From contig NC_086250.1 of NCBI RefSeq assembly GCF_021018805.1, positions 69,554,322-69,618,321 of the forward strand: a stretch of 64,000 bases of DNA, written 5' to 3'. Made by a program: the position numbers and the translations under genes. Numbering within the stretch: the first letter of the stretch is position 1; every line of letters begins with the position of its first letter. Positions 9,574-22,784 of this stretch are shown in pieces. The notes beneath the pieces were generated by a model. That model had not been told where the DNA came from. It did no database searches and saw only the letters and a list, made by a program, of their open reading frames with translations. The DNA comes from Prinia subflava. Lineage: Eukaryota; Chordata; Aves; Passeriformes; Cisticolidae.

Positions 9574-12339
9574 CTTGCCTGCCTCCAAGCAAACAGATCA
9601 GGACAAGCCAATTTTTTTAACAAGTTTGTTCACAGTGGAAAAGTTCCAGTTCAAGAGTCTGAGGGAGTTTGTGGGGACCCTCATTCCAGCCACTGACACA
9701 TTTTAGATCCAGACAGGTCTGGATTTAAACCACCACTGATGTATTAAGGTTCCTGGATCCAGGTTCTGGGTTTTTTTCTAAGCCACCCATGTACAATCTG
9801 CATCAGGGGAAGGGAGGAAAAAAAAAACTGCACAAGATTTACATGGAAGTTTTTGAATTTCAAAGATCTTTTTTAATAAGGCAAGAATGAGGAAGTCTAA
9901 AGATGTGCATATCTGCTTTACAGTTGTTAGTTTAATAAATGCAAATATTTCCAGCAGCCAAAGGTTCTACCCTGCAGTTTTACCTGCTAACATTTCCTTG
10001 TTTTGAATTATGTAGATCAGAAATGCAGGAAAAACATAACACTGGTTCTAAGGGTATAGAGCTGTCATCTAATTTTAGCTAAATGTTCTCTAAAGCAGAA
10101 AGATGCATAACTGTGGGGTAAATTGCTAGTGAGTTTTCCATTTTTTAAAGTATGTGTTTACAGCTTTTCTAGCCAAACTCAGGGAAAAAAAATAAAGAGA
10201 AAAACAGTGCAGGCAATTCTGAATATTTCAAAAAATCATTAGTAAAAATACTCAAAATGTGTCTCAACTTCCAAAATTATTTATTTTGCACATATAGGTC
10301 AAAATCTCACTTAAACATAAAAGCTCAATATGGAATGTGCCAAAAAGATGACCAGGCTGCATTGGCCAAGGATCCTTGACCAAGACTTCTGAAAGTAGTG
10401 AGAGATTCAGGGGGTGTGTTTGTAGATTGCCAACACAAGACTTTTTATCAAAGCCTGGATTTCAGAAAGAGAGCTCTCAGCAGTCAGAAATAAAGTTCAT
10501 GAAGGCATCTAAGTTCAAGCCATTCAAACCAGAAACTCTGAGAATCAGTAATTGTGCTTGGAAATTTGGACATTTTTATTCCAATATTCAAAGTGTAACT
10601 TGCAAGATGCTTCATCATTTCAATAATCCAGAAACAGGTCACAACCAGGAAGTAAAACCCTGCAGATGCCAATCTTCTTGGTAATACCTGATCTACAGAT
10701 CAAAGTCCTATTTATATGATTGTCATTTGAAAGGAGCTTCACTGAAGTGAATGAAGTCTGCACTGAATTTGATGAGATTAAAATTAGGTTGATAAGTGAA
10801 AGTTATTAAGGATAATGAGTAGTGAAAATCTTATATTTGATGAATCCTTGCATCAGATCTATGGCTCTTGTTGCTACTGTTATCATGGTTATTGCTGTTG
10901 TCACCATCTCTAGTGGCCCCAGCCAAGATCTACCAAAACTAATTTCTGTTCTACATGTCCATGGGAAGACACAAGCTCTGAAGGCAAATAAAAGAGTGGT
11001 ATTCATCTCGCCTGGATTTAAACATGTGAATGTGAACTAGTAGTCAGGCTTTTTACAGCTCCTGGAGAGAAATAAGAACTTCTAGAGCATCATTTCTCTG
11101 CCCAAAGTCTGTAGTCCACCATAGTGGACAGTCTGAATTCCTGGAGTGTTTCTTTTTCCTTATTGGCAGTGAGAATATAAGATATTTCCCTCTACCTTGT
11201 AAACATCTAAATTTAAGATGAGTTGTGTGAAGGAATTAATCCTAGACCTGGACCTGGGCTCAAGCAGGATGTATGAGAGAAAAAATATGGTATCATCTTT
11301 TCAGTACATTGTTTAATTTATATATAAAAGATATATAAAAGAGAGGGCATATATAGAGTGCCTTCAGAGCACAAAATTCAGGATTTATCAGCCTTTATAG
11401 GGCAGTAATAAGGCTATTTGCAGAAGAAACCACTGAACTTCTTAGTCTCATGTACCAGAGTGAAGTTTAATAGCAAGAAGAGTCTCTTAAAATATTCAAT
11501 CTCAATTCCACTGCCATCAAGTGCACTCATAAACTCAGACTCTGCCCTGAGTCTCCCCGTGACAATTTTCATGACCCAGGCCACACAAAACCACCCTTGT
11601 TAGGAAGGCTGGGGATTGACAAATGGACATTATCTTGAAAATGCAAAGTGGACATCACCAAAGGCAGCTAGGAGGTACATATTCCATCTCATTGGGCTGT
11701 AATCACTTTGATATCTACATTGCATGGCTGTAGGGAGCTCTGTGGTAACTGCACTTCCTCAGCCTCACTAGCTGGAGTGGCAGGAACAAGGAAAATGTGC
11801 CAGACCTTCCCCTCCTGGCCTCTGCTGAAGCCCTCGTTGCCAAAAATCAACCATTGTATTTCACCAGCTGTTGTAAGTCACAACTTACCAGTTCCCTGCC
11901 CGAGGAGCTGTCTTTTCTGCACAGACCTCCTAGAACTCAAAATCCCACCCCACCAGAGTAAGCACACTCTTAATAAATTGTACTTGTTCTTTGCCAGAAG
12001 TGCCTGAAATTCATCCGCTTTTTTCAGCACTCAGCATTTCTGACCAGGAGGAGTAATTTAACAGGGGGAAGCAAACAGGTTCTTCACTGCTGCTTGCAAA
12101 GGTGTTGAAACAGTTTGGGAAACTGTGAGATAAAAGCTCCAGGAGTGCAAGATGGGATGATACCAGTTATTCTCCCTAACACGTCAGATGGGAGCGGTAA
12201 GAGCCATATATGGTCACAGTTACCACATCCGTGCATATCCAGCAAAAGGAGGCTGAGATCATATTATAAAAACTAACCTGGGGGACATTACAGATGTTGT
12301 TTCTAATGGTATTTTATGATCAACAGCCATATATTATAA
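9574..12339. other. Unannotated noncoding DNA, AT-rich
   Basis: No recognisable gene. An AT-rich low-complexity patch of TATATAAAAGA-like units lies at about 11318-11358. The 102-codon frame at 10376-10684 (+) has no domain and no splice context I can support. Confidence 0.55.
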
Positions 12340-12810
12340 TATTTGAATAACTTTGAGAAAGATTTGTTCTTCCGGCAATGCTTAAATTTTTTTCTCCTCT
12401 AACCCAAACGAGTCTTTCAAAGAAAGTGCAAGGCAGAAGAAAAACTGACCTTTCAAGCTGTAGGAGTTGAAATCTTCACACTGATGCTGTTAAAGCTGAT
12501 TTAAGTAATGCAAAACAATTATTTCCTAAATGCATATGTTAAAACTGTAAATTGATATATCAAAACCACAACCTGAATATAGCAATTTGTCTCTTTTTTC
12601 TTTCTTCTTTCCCCTCCCTGTTGGAGTATATTCCACAGCTGCCTGTCAGATAATACACTGATTGCAACTTTCTTAATTTACAGAGCCTTTAAGTCTAATC
12701 TCATGAGCCAGCCTAAAGGGCTTCTTCATCCATTGAAATGCCAGAATAATTGAAATTGTCTTCAGCTGACAGTCAGGCAATAATGAATATCTTACTTTGC
12801 TGATTGCATG
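12340..12810. other. Candidate conserved noncoding element
   Basis: A repeat-free AT-rich block with dense homeobox-like and POU-like words (ATTTAAGTAATGCAAAACAA, TTCTTAATTTACAG, CCAGAATAATTGAAA) and no sustained open frame. The texture resembles vertebrate developmental enhancers. This is inference only. Confidence 0.25.
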
Positions 12811-13534
12811 TCAGGGTTGTATACAGCACTGCTAACAGACCTAATCCTGTGAATATCAAGTCAGGCTTCCCAGTAAGGATTTTTTTGTTGTTGTTTCCTC
12901 TCTCCATGGATCTGTATGAGACTAAGACCAAGTGTGACCGTGAGTGGTACAGGGTGACCCTGTTGCTGTTTGAAAAATACTGTTGTGGGTATTCAACAGC
13001 ACTCTGGAGGCAAATGACAGTCTGGGAAAGGTTTTATTTAAAGGTTTCCCTGAAGGGAAAAAGGAGAGGGAGGAGGAAATGCACAAGTAGTCAGTCAAAA
13101 AAGGGGTTGGGAGGAAATCTGTGGTATGGCATGAAAGAAGCTTCCGTGCAAACCCAATCTGAATAAACTCCTCAGATTTTCATTACAATCACACGTGGGC
13201 ATTTCCTGATCCAAGGTCAGAGCCTGATCAATAGAATATCAATGATACTGAGATCAATGGGGACAAAAAGGATAATCACTGCTCCATTAGAGGAAACAGA
13301 GCACGTATGAGAGCAGAGAAATAAATGTAAGATGGACACAGAGGTTACTCTGAGTGTCTGGGTCTGCACATACCCACACTGCAGCCATGCACATCAGGAC
13401 ATGGAGCGTATCAGAGATGCACCAGCCACACCCAACACCAGCATTTCCATAGGAAAGAAGCCCAAGCCCATGATCCACAACCATGTCATGTATGGGCAAC
13501 TTGAAGCCAGGATATGTGGTAACTCATCCCACCA
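12811..13534. other. Unannotated noncoding DNA
   Basis: No repeat recognised. The 120-codon frame at 12804-13166 (+) has a basic, low-information C-terminal half and no known domain, so I do not call it a gene. Confidence 0.5.
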
Positions 13535-14026
13535 GAGGTACTCAGTTTGGGGTCTCTCACCACAAGAAAGACATTGAGGTGCTGGAGTGTGTCCAGAGAA
13601 GGGAAAGCAGCTGTGGATGGGTCTGGAGCACGCGTCTGATGAGGAGCAGATGAAGGAATTGGGATTGTTTAGCCTGGAGGCTCAGAGGGGACCTTCTCAT
13701 GGTCTGCAACTCCCTGGCAGGAAGGAGCAGCCGTGTGGGAGTCGGCCACTTCTCTGATGTTACAAAAAATAGGACAAGAAACGTCCTCAAATGGTGCCAG
13801 AGGAGGTTTAGATTGAATTTCATGAAAAACTTCTCTACTGAAACCATGGTCAAGCATTAGAACAGGCTGCTTAAGGAAGTGGTGGGGTCTCTGTCCCTGG
13901 AAGTGTTTGAAAAACATGCAGATGTGCTGAGAGACATGGTTTAGTGGTAGGTCTGGTACTGCTGGGTTGGTGGTTGGACTTGATGTTCTTTGAGGTCTTT
14001 TCCAACTTAAGCAATTCTATAAATCC
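13535..14026 (+). mobile_element. CR1 LINE, about 490 bp with complete 3' end
   Basis: Sense CR1 covering the ORF2 C-terminus and tail. Translation near 13610-13690 gives LEHASDEEQMKELGLFSLE, the CR1 motif before the RRL segment. Later come GAAGTGGTGGGGTCTCTGTC and GACATGGTTTAGTGGTAGGT. It closes with GACTTGATGTTCTTTGAGG and the terminal CAATTCTATAA. Stops and indels make it non-functional. It belongs to the same 'gacatggttta' subfamily as the fragment at 9477. Confidence 0.93.
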
Positions 14027-14480
14027 CAACAATAGAACATAAAAATATTCCTCCTACCCCCTGTGCTATCTATGTCAACTCCTTACAATGTTGAAAGCAT
14101 AGGAAAAAGGAAAGGCTGTATTTTCTACATATACACAGCAATTTGTGGTTTGTGAATTTCTTGAGCCATTAGTGATTTATCTGTTGGTAAGGACCTCCTT
14201 GGCTTTTTTCCTCAGTTGATTTATCTTCCCAGATTCTGAATCCGAAGAAATATTCAGTATCTGTAAAAACCCGTAACAAGGAATTCCTCCATTTCAGTGT
14301 TTTTTCCCATGTTTTAGGAGAAATTACTTGAGTCAGTAGTTCTGTGATGTGACCCTGAGACTACATCCCTGTCTTCTGCACACCTTGAAAAGAAAATGTC
14401 AATCACAAAGCCACATGTACCCTGGATATCTGTCTCCAACAGAAAATATTCTGGTATGGTTTTATTTCAAATATATATAA
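14027..14480. other. Unannotated noncoding DNA
   Basis: Nothing recognisable was seen. Confidence 0.55.
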
Positions 14481-14527
14481 AGAGAATAAGAGAGTAAGAG
14501 AATAAGAGAGTAAAAGAATAAGAGGGA
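14481..14527. repeat. 16-bp tandem repeat, about 3 copies
   Basis: The unit AGAGAATAAGAGAGTA is exact at 14481-14496 and 14497-14512, with a degraded third copy at 14513-14527. It is a minisatellite-like purine-rich array. Confidence 0.9.
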
Positions 14528-14814
14528 GAAAGGCTTGCAGGGGGAAAGGAGAAGGGACAAGAAAACAAAGCAGATCCTGTTAGAGGAAAAATAACATGAA
14601 ACCTGGGGGCAGCCTAATTTCACAGCACAGCTTCTTCATTCTCAGTAGCCTGGAAGGCTGAAGCTCTGAGGTTTGATGGTCAAACAGGTTGGGACCTGGC
14701 CACCCAAGGAACCACAGGGTGTCAAAGGCCAGCACAGGAGAGCAGTAATCCCTGGATAACACAGGGAAATTCCCAACAACCCATATACAGCACTAGGCAG
14801 GCTTTTTGATGTCA
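14528..14814. other. Unannotated noncoding DNA
   Basis: Nothing recognisable was seen between the tandem repeat and the CR1 tail. Confidence 0.5.
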
Positions 14815-14887
14815 GAACAGGAGGCTGGATAAGGGCCTGCTGAAGTCCCTTCCAACCCGAATCATCCAATGGTCCCATGATCCAGGG
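14815..14887 (+). mobile_element. CR1 LINE 3' tail, variant subfamily
   Basis: GGGCCTGCTGAAGTCCCTTC, then CAACCCGAATCATCCAATGG and TCCCATGATCC, fit a sense CR1 tail of the variant with 'cctgctgaggtcccttccaacc' and terminal ATGATCC units. Confidence 0.75.
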
Positions 14888-17774
14888 AGGACCAAGGGCA
14901 CTTGGCTGCCAGGCAACCTGCCAGCCCAACATCCTTGGAGGCAAGGAGCTCTGGCAGGAAGCTGCTGAGGGAAAATGGGCATCAGCTCTGGGAAAGTCGT
15001 CACTGCAGAGGCACAAGGTCTCTGCGGAGAGGCCAGCCTTTCACTGACATGTCCTGCAGCCTTACCACCAGGGAACAATAAACCTCTCAGGAGCCCTTGC
15101 AGAGAATTCCCTCTTTCTTCAGGGTTTCTGTGGGACCAGCAGTTGGATCTGTCACTTCCATTCAGCCTCAACACTACGTTTAATCATATGCCTTCCTCCA
15201 GCCACCCCCCACTCCGAGCAGCTTCACACAGCTCTGGGCCCAGATGTTATGTACACAGCTCTGACCAGTTTGTCAGTTCAGATGCCACTGTGAAAAGCCC
15301 ACTTGAGCTGGAACAAACCCAGTCACTTATAAATTTTTAACTTTTGGATCAACCAGTCTTGAGCTCATCGAGGTAGGGAATGCTTACAACTCATCCCACT
15401 GATCCCAGCAAGACAATAGCATCCAGTGGGATCAATGACTGCAAATTAAGAGCAAAGCAGCACCTAGATGGACATTTGCAGGCAAAACTGTGGATGAGTT
15501 TTTCTGAGCTGGAAATTAGGTAAGGACTGTCTCTGGAATTTGCCCAACAAGTGGGATCTGAGCAAAAGGCAACTTCCACCTTCCTGCTGACACCACCAGC
15601 CAATGGCTCCTGTAACCCCTGAGTCTCCACTCGGCCACTGAGCCCTTGCAACAGCCTGCTGTGAACATTTGCATCAGGGACAAAGAGTGCAAGTTGATCC
15701 CTGCCTGTGTTTGACAACACTTTCTTCAGCTGCAGTCTGCCACGGGTCCCAGGAGCTGCAATCCTTCCTTCCCAGTGCAGTCCTGCTCTGAAAGGGGCCA
15801 GAGAACAAAACAGGCTCTGTGAGATGCACAGGGGAGGGAAGCACTTTCACAGCTAATGCCAAGGCACTGGGTTTGGGTAGCAGAGATTGAGTGGTAGCAG
15901 CTTTCTTGTTTCTGTCACATCCTGGAGGACTCTCTTTCACTACTTCTGCCAGTGGCTTGGAAAGGAATACAGGAAGGGGCAAGGTCTGTTCTCCAGGTAG
16001 CCACTCCAATTCCTTGTTGGAAAAAGGAATGCAAGACATTGAGGGAAACCAAGATAATAAAATAGTTGGGAATGAAAAAACTTTCTCTAAGAACTCCTTG
16101 CTTATAGAGCCCATGGGGTGGAATTAAACCTGTAGCAAATTGTTCACTGATAAAATCTGCCTTCAATCAGATCCGAAAGAAGGATCCAAGTTATTTTCTG
16201 TTCTTCACTGACTTTACACCTAAATTTAGCAAGTTTCCTTGATAATTAAAAGTTATAGGAGGAAGCTGAGGGTATATTGGCTTGACAATTATTAAATCAT
16301 GACAATAGGAAAATCTGTTGGTATTCAGTACCCATAATATAGGGTGCTGCACCAAGGCAAGATGTCCTGTAGGCTGATCATGACTCCTGCCAGTGCCTTT
16401 TTTATTGACTAGAAGAACTTAGACTTAAGCTCCAAAATTAGCTTTATTTTCCAATGAGAATAAAAGACAGGGCCAATTCCACCCAAAAGAAAATAATTCT
16501 TCCCTCCTGAAAATTAGGCAGCTGGACCCCTCAGGGAAACAGTTCCTTACATGCCAAGTAGCTCCTGCCTGAGCCTTCCTTCACCTTCTTGATCTGGGAA
16601 CAAGCCCATCTAACCTCCCTCCTCCCTCAGCCCCTACCTTTCCCTGAGGCTCTTTCCCATTACTTTTACCAATTTATCCTCACAAATAGGGTCAGCTGTC
16701 TTCATGGGTCCTGCAACAGCCCCTACCCTCTGCTGCAGTGAGATAATAATTAACTCACAAAAGATGGACGGGAAGCAGAGACAAGAAGGGATTTACCCCA
16801 GGTCCTCAGCATGGCCAGGAATGCAGGCCCTGTGTCCCAGTCCTGTTCCCTCCACCTTAATTATTGTCTTGTTCTCTCCCACCTCCTTTGCCCTCATCTT
16901 GGGCTGCACTCCTGGGCATCCCATGTTTCACCTCTCTATATTATCGAGAGTAATAAAGAGATGGCAGCATAACCCAAAAATCTATGGTCAGGTTGTTCTG
17001 GCTCTTTGAATGGGCTCTCCAGTTTTCTGTCACGAAACAACAGTGGAACACGCAGGAAGAGGTTGCTCCACACAGCTCTGAAAGCTGCCAAGACCTCTCT
17101 GCAGCCTGACTGTCAGAATAAAATGCTGTAATTAACAACCTGGCCTGTCATCTCCTTACTGGACTCAGTTCAAGCCAACCAGTGTTCAGGGACCTTTGGG
17201 TTCTTATGGCATGAGACCATGATTGCTGTTCAAGGCCACAGCCTGTGACTCCAAACAGCTGGATGGTCAAAACTGAACCTAAATATGATAGGAATCCCTA
17301 AACACAAAACACAGCGTGTGCGCGCCTTCTTAATGGATTTGCCGTTCCCTTCAGATTTTCACTTGGAAAACTCCATTTAAAAAAAGATTCTGAAAGTGCT
17401 GGAGGTGCTTGACATACACTTAAAAGCCCCAGGCCAGAGCCTGCAGCTGATATAAATCACTGTCAGCTCCAGCAGCTTCGATGGCTCGGGCCCAGCCCCA
17501 GAATGCAGAGAGAATGTTAGCAAGAATAAATCAGTGTATTTATCTGTATGTCCCCTTCTCCTTAAACCCAAACACACTTGAACTGATGGATTGAGCCTTT
17601 CATATCCCTACATTATTGTGTCTCAATTGCACACATTTGTGCTGTCTCCACTGCATAATAGATACAAATAATGAACAGCTGTAGGAATGCAAATATAGGT
17701 GGCACACGTGTGTGTAGTCATCTATGCACACACTCACTATCTGCAGCCAGCAGCTCAGCCCTGTGGGTCTGTTG
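14888..17774. other. Unannotated noncoding DNA
   Basis: No gene or dispersed repeat recognised. The 146-codon minus frame at 15674-16114 and its plus-strand partner at 15891-16127 overlap and have no domain. A CTGACTGTCAGAATAAAATG word with a polyadenylation hexamer occurs at 17108-17127, without supporting gene structure. Confidence 0.5.
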
Positions 17775-18010
17775 ACCCTGCACTCCAGAGGAGGATTTGA
17801 TTTATTCCTGGGGAAAAGAAAATCCTCCTTTTATTTATTTTCATATTATTAATAATAAAAAACATTCCAGCACACCATTTCTAATACAATTAAGTATATT
17901 CAAGATCACAAAGTACTATTACAACAAGCAGAAAATATCTATATAAAGAACGCACTTTAATCCAACAAGTACAGTGCTAAGGCAGGAATTAGTGCATTGT
18001 CTGTGCCATT
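17775..18010. other. Candidate conserved noncoding block
   Basis: A short, repeat-free, very AT-rich block (TTTATTTATTTTCATATTA, then TTAATAATAAAAAACATTCC). It could be conserved noncoding DNA or simply AT-rich filler. The texture evidence is weak. Confidence 0.18.
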
Positions 18011-19164
18011 GTGGCTCAGTATTAAAAGCTGTACCCTGCCAGAGGAGGAGAGAGCAACAACTGAGCATCTTTCTGGCATTACACCTCCCCAGGTCCTTCA
18101 GGATGTGACACCAAGTGCATGATATTCAGAGTTTTTGCATCACGGGTTCCAGTTATTCATCTCCAGGAGTTTCTAACCCTGGTTCATGGCCAATTTTCTT
18201 TCTACCTGAAGATCTGTGCACCTTGAATCTCATAGACTCTGCTCAAGGGAGCAAGGAGAGGTGGTGGAAGAGTCACAGGACACAGCTGAGGTGCAAGTCA
18301 CTAGTTCTGGTCTAGTTGCCCAGCTTGCAAAATGTACAGGCTCACAAAAGGATGAAAGACCAAACCAACACTCAGCTGGAACTCCTTAACACAATTCAGC
18401 TTTGCTGGACCCCAGAGCCAGGGCAGGCATTTCAACGAGACCTAAAGTGCATGGGTAGGCACTTATGCATGGGAAACATGAGGAGAAAAAAGGGAATGGC
18501 TCTCATATGAAAAGAGTCTGGTTTATTGCAGGACCAAATGAGAAAGAAGGGATCCAGATGCAAAGGAGAAGCAGGATCTGTGGGCTGTGGGAAAAGAGAC
18601 CTGCATGCATGGAAGAATTCTGGATATATAGAAAAAAATGCATTTTCTTTGTGATGCACAAAGTAACAAGTGTTTTGTTCCCTAGGGCCCTCTGAAAAGC
18701 TGCTGATCCATTTCCTTCCAGAGCCACATTTCTGGGTTTGCTGCAGGCCTAGGTGTCTCTGTTGATATAACATAGAGGATGGTCTCAGTTTTGTGAAGGG
18801 TTAAGAGCTGATGAGCTTGCCTGTGTGTGAGTATTCAGAATTATACATTATTTTTCCCTCCATGAGGAAAAATGGCCTAAATAGACCCCAAAGCCTTGTT
18901 TTGGGAAAATGCTTTCTAGAGGTATAGAAGAGCCTGACTGAGATAATTTCCATGTGATCTGTCTCTTCCCTGCTTCAGCATGAAGTTGGACAGCAGCTCA
19001 TCTTTGACCTATCTGTCCCATTACAGCCCTCCTCACACCCCACCCTGAATAAAAGGTGCCCTTCAGTTATCAACAATTTATTTTTAAAGCTGCAAAATCA
19101 CCAAAAAAGTCTCAGGGCCAGTTTGCATTCCTGGCAAAACTCTTCACGCTGAGCTTTTCCTCAG
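18011..19164. other. Unannotated noncoding DNA
   Basis: No gene or repeat recognised. Overlapping frames on both strands at 18.43-18.77 kb lack domains. Confidence 0.55.
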
Positions 19165-20420
19165 TTTGACTTCACATTGCTGATTTAAATGGTGTCAGTC
19201 TTTATTCTCCCATTCATAACTGAGAGCAGAATTGGGCCCTGGACTTAAAACTGAAGCACAGAGCAATCAGTGGGAGGCACAGAAACTGCAAATACATCCA
19301 AGCAAAATTTTTAAAATGCAAATCAGCATTCCCATAAGCTACTGCCATGGTCTTTGGGGTAGATGCGCATTTAGGTGATTTAAAAAATGATCATTATTTA
19401 CCCAGTAAGCTGTGGCAACTTCTTCAGCAGCTGCCATGCTCGACTGACTTAATACATATTTAGAGTATGCAGAGTAAGAGTGGGCAATGCAAAACAGAGC
19501 TGAAACATCTCAGTATTAGATACCTCGGGGGGTGTTTCTCCATATGCCAAATAAGACAATATTGTGGATTAGTCACTTGCCAAATTCCTTCTCTTTTTTT
19601 TTCCTCCTTCTTTTTTTTCCTAATTTTTTAATCCAAGCTGCTTAAATTAAATAAGAGCCAAAAAAATATTATCGTCTTCATCCAGGAGAGACATCTTTGC
19701 ATCAACAATTAGATTTCTTTCTAGAACAATGCATTGCTCCATTATTGTGTTGGAGGGCAGGAGGAAATGAAGCCCCACACCTGACATTTCAATGTGTCAT
19801 ATTTTAGGAAAAAGGAGAATCTTTGCTCTCAAACTCTAAGCCTTCCAGGGGAAGAAGCCCCTCCCAGAACCAATATTAAGTTCCAGCAGAAGAGCTGGCA
19901 GTGGCAGCCACTGCAATGTCATGCCTGGTGCTTAGCAAGGAGGCTCCAAACCTTCCTTCCTTTTGATTGCTCCTTATGTAGGACGAATCCAGATTAAAGG
20001 CTAATTTCTTTTCGACTTTGCTGGGTTTGGAGCCTGTCTCTTACCCGGGCTTTGTTGTGCAGTGAGGTAGAGTGTAATTTTCTGACTCTTCCCAACTCCT
20101 TAGTTTGAGACAATAATCCACTCTGTCTCCTCTTAATTAAAGTAAATAACCCAGGCTCACAATAGCAGTTCAGAAAAGGGCCTTAAGTCTTGTCATTCCC
20201 TCGGTGCAAGGAGCTAATTGATTTTCAAATGATAATGGTGTTTACATTAGAAAGCCCACATGCCTCCCTCCCCCTTCCTTTTCTCTTCTTAAACCTTCTT
20301 CATCTCATGAATATCAAATGGCCAATGTCCCTCCATTGTGGCTGCCACCTCCTAATGTACCTGGTGTCACTCCAAAACGCTTAACCAGCTAATGGAGAGA
20401 TTTCTGATTTACCTGGCTGC
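19165..20420. other. Candidate cluster of conserved noncoding elements
   Basis: This long stretch is free of young repeats and has dense AT-rich motifs, for example TTAATTAA at 20133-20140, GAGCTAATTGATTTTCAAAT near 20211, and GTCTTCATCCAGGAGAGACA near 19674. No coding frame crosses it. Absence of insertions over 1.2 kb plus this composition is compatible with a regulatory cluster. This is inference only. Confidence 0.27.
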
Positions 20421-22170
20421 CTCTTGTGCCCTGTTTGTTATCCACACACCGAGGACCTGCAGGAATGTCCCTTATTTTGCCTTCCTCACCCCATTGTCCC
20501 AGGACACAGAGGCCGAAGTTACAGGCCTGGAGGCAGGACTAGTTTTCAGCTGGGTGGAATTTTAAGGGTGAATGGGAAAGGTCACTTCAATCAGAAGATG
20601 GAAATATATGAAAACGGGAGAGAGCCTCAAACACAGCAGAAAGAGGAAAACAAAGTCAAACCTGCAACTGTGCCAGCTGGAGTGCAAATGAGGATGCCCA
20701 AAAAGACTGAACAGGATGTGAAAAGCATTAGTTTCACAGTAATTTAGAAAAACGTCCAGCTCCAACTTCATAAATCCAGAATGTAAATATATGCTGCCTA
20801 TCTAATGTGTCTGTGCAAAGAGATGCAAAAAGAGAAAGTACATCAAACAACTACAACTCAGATCTCCAAGTCAAGCGTCCAACACTTTTTAAGTTCGTGG
20901 ATTAAAGCTGCCATTCTGCACACATCCACCCTGCAAAAGGAATGCAAATACACCCTCACTTCTCTCTCTTCCTATAAGGCCTTAATCTGTGCAGAGGCTG
21001 GACAGAGCTCCCGTAATCATAAAATCTTTAGGATTTTTCTTTCTTCCCTGTGTGATGCATGACCCTCAAGACAAATGTTTTTGCATGTCATCACAGTTTT
21101 GCCCCAAGACAGAATGATTCATTTCCACACAGTCCTTTCCTCATTGCCCATCACCTTAACACCTGAAGGTGCTGCAAATATTTATGTCTTTCTCTCTCTG
21201 TGTGTTGAGAGGGTTTTCTTGCTCTCATTTCTTCATAGGCTGAAGTACAGGAGGGTTAAGGAGACGTGAAGTTGGCTAATTTTGGATGCCCACTCTGTGG
21301 CAAGAAAAAACCTGCTTTCCAGCATCTTTTCTAAGGACAAAACTGAGCTCTTTGGTGAAAGAGCTCAGCATCTCCAGGTTCCCTCCAAGGTGGGAAATTC
21401 AGAACTGACCATTTTAGTGCCAAACCAACACAAAATTATTTGGCTGGAAATATTTTTTAGATGCAGAGCCAGAATCTACTTCTACAGTGGAAGAGCCCCC
21501 AGTACCCCCAGGGGCTGTGAGTTAAACCTTCCTCCAAGTGGCTGTAATGGGGTCTCCACTGCCCTCAACCCCTCTCATCACTCCATCAGGTCCCTCCTGT
21601 GTGATAAACAACAGAGTCTGTGAGGAGGAATATATATTATATCTGTTGGGATTCCACCAGAATGTGTTTATCCCAGGGAACTGAATCACAGGGGCAGAGG
21701 GAACAATATTTCCAAGCTAAGGGAATCAAATTTTTCATTTAATGTTTCACTTAATGGGATTTTTTTATCATTCCAACCTTTTTTTTCTACCTGGAATAAA
21801 GGCTCCTTTGTTGTTTGATTTTTTTTCAACACCCAGATTAAATTCAAAAATTGACTAACTTTGAAATACGTACATTTTATATCAACCTCAAACCTTCACA
21901 AAAGATCATGTAAAAAAAAATAACAACACAATTAACTTTGGAAAAGAAAAAGTGAAATGAAAAGGGTTTTTTTTTCTTAAATAATAGAATGGGACCTTTT
22001 GCCATTACTTAAGTAACTTTCTTTGAGCACAACTTTACAAAATATGGATTTCAATGAAATATTCTCCTCTTTTGTTCTGTTTTTAAAAATCTTAACAACA
22101 ACCTGTAAATCATCTACATTTTCAGGCTGCAGTGGTAGGCCCACTCCTAACTTAGCCATGTTATTTTAAG
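20421..22170. other. Unannotated noncoding DNA
   Basis: No gene or dispersed repeat recognised. Short T and A runs occur near 21775-21790, 21910-21920 and 21965-21975. The frames at 20424-20747 and 21282-21623 have no domain. Confidence 0.5.
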
Positions 22171-22177
22171 ACAGGGC

Positions 22178-22292
22178 AGGGTGTGTGTGTGTGCATGTGT
22201 TATTATATATACATACAGATGTAGGTTAAACAAGTAAAACACTTTGTGTGTATATATTTGTAAATATACACACATATATACATGCATGTTCT
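22178..22292. repeat. TG/TA-rich low-complexity region
   Basis: GTGTGTGTGTGTGCATGTGT, then TATTATATATACATACAG, and later TGTGTGTATATATTTGTAAA with ATATACACACATATATAC. The last part is self-complementary and could form a cruciform. Confidence 0.8.
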
Positions 22293-22574
22293 ACTTAAAA
22301 TGCCTTAATGACAAATGTTGTTATTTGGGCATTAGATTACAGGCTCAGAGTTCTCTAAGACTAACTGACTCTTTAAGTGGCTTGGGATGAAATACGACAT
22401 CCCCTGGAGCACCTCAGTCAAGACCAGTTGTTATTAGTCATTGAACAGCCTGGCTGTGAGAGACACAATCACACGCATCCCTCTCCCTCCCTCTTCCCTT
22501 CCCAAGCTCTTTCTTCTGGTTATTACTTTCCCTGTTGTATTAAAAACACATCATAGTTATGAGCTCCATCTCGC
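22293..22574. other. Unannotated noncoding DNA
   Basis: Nothing recognisable was seen. Confidence 0.5.
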
Positions 22575-22706
22575 AGCTCTCCTTGATCAGGAGGTGGGAA
22601 CACAGGTTCAGCTCCTGCCTTTGACACAGCCCGTGTGACCTTGGGCAACTCACTTAATAACCCCGGGTCCCAGTGCTCTGCCTGTGAAATAGGGAGAATA
22701 AGTTCC
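22575..22706 (+). mobile_element. MIR SINE relic
   Basis: The MIR core is visible at 22633-22656 as GTGTGACCTTGGGCAACTCA followed by CTTA. It is preceded by GGTTCAGCTCCTGCCTTTGA and followed by the CTGTGAAATAGGGAGAATAA segment (MIR: ctgtaaaatggggataata). MIR is an ancient tRNA-derived SINE shared by amniotes, so this copy predates birds. It is rare in bird genomes. Confidence 0.8.
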
Positions 22707-22784
22707 TTTTTCCCACTCTTAATTCCATCCATTAAAAATGCAAAATCTTCAAAGCTGAAACTGTGCGTTAATGTATGTTTCCCC

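Noticed and set aside
15674..16127. 146-codon minus frame and 78-codon plus frame
   Set aside because: Mutually overlapping, no domain, no splice sites I can support.
17028..17130. Exon-like stretch ending in an AATAAA signal
   Set aside because: No open frame with splice sites and no upstream transcript evidence; the hexamer is common by chance.
20055..20075. let-7-like word TGAGGTAG
   Set aside because: Only the first eight bases match; the rest and any hairpin are absent.
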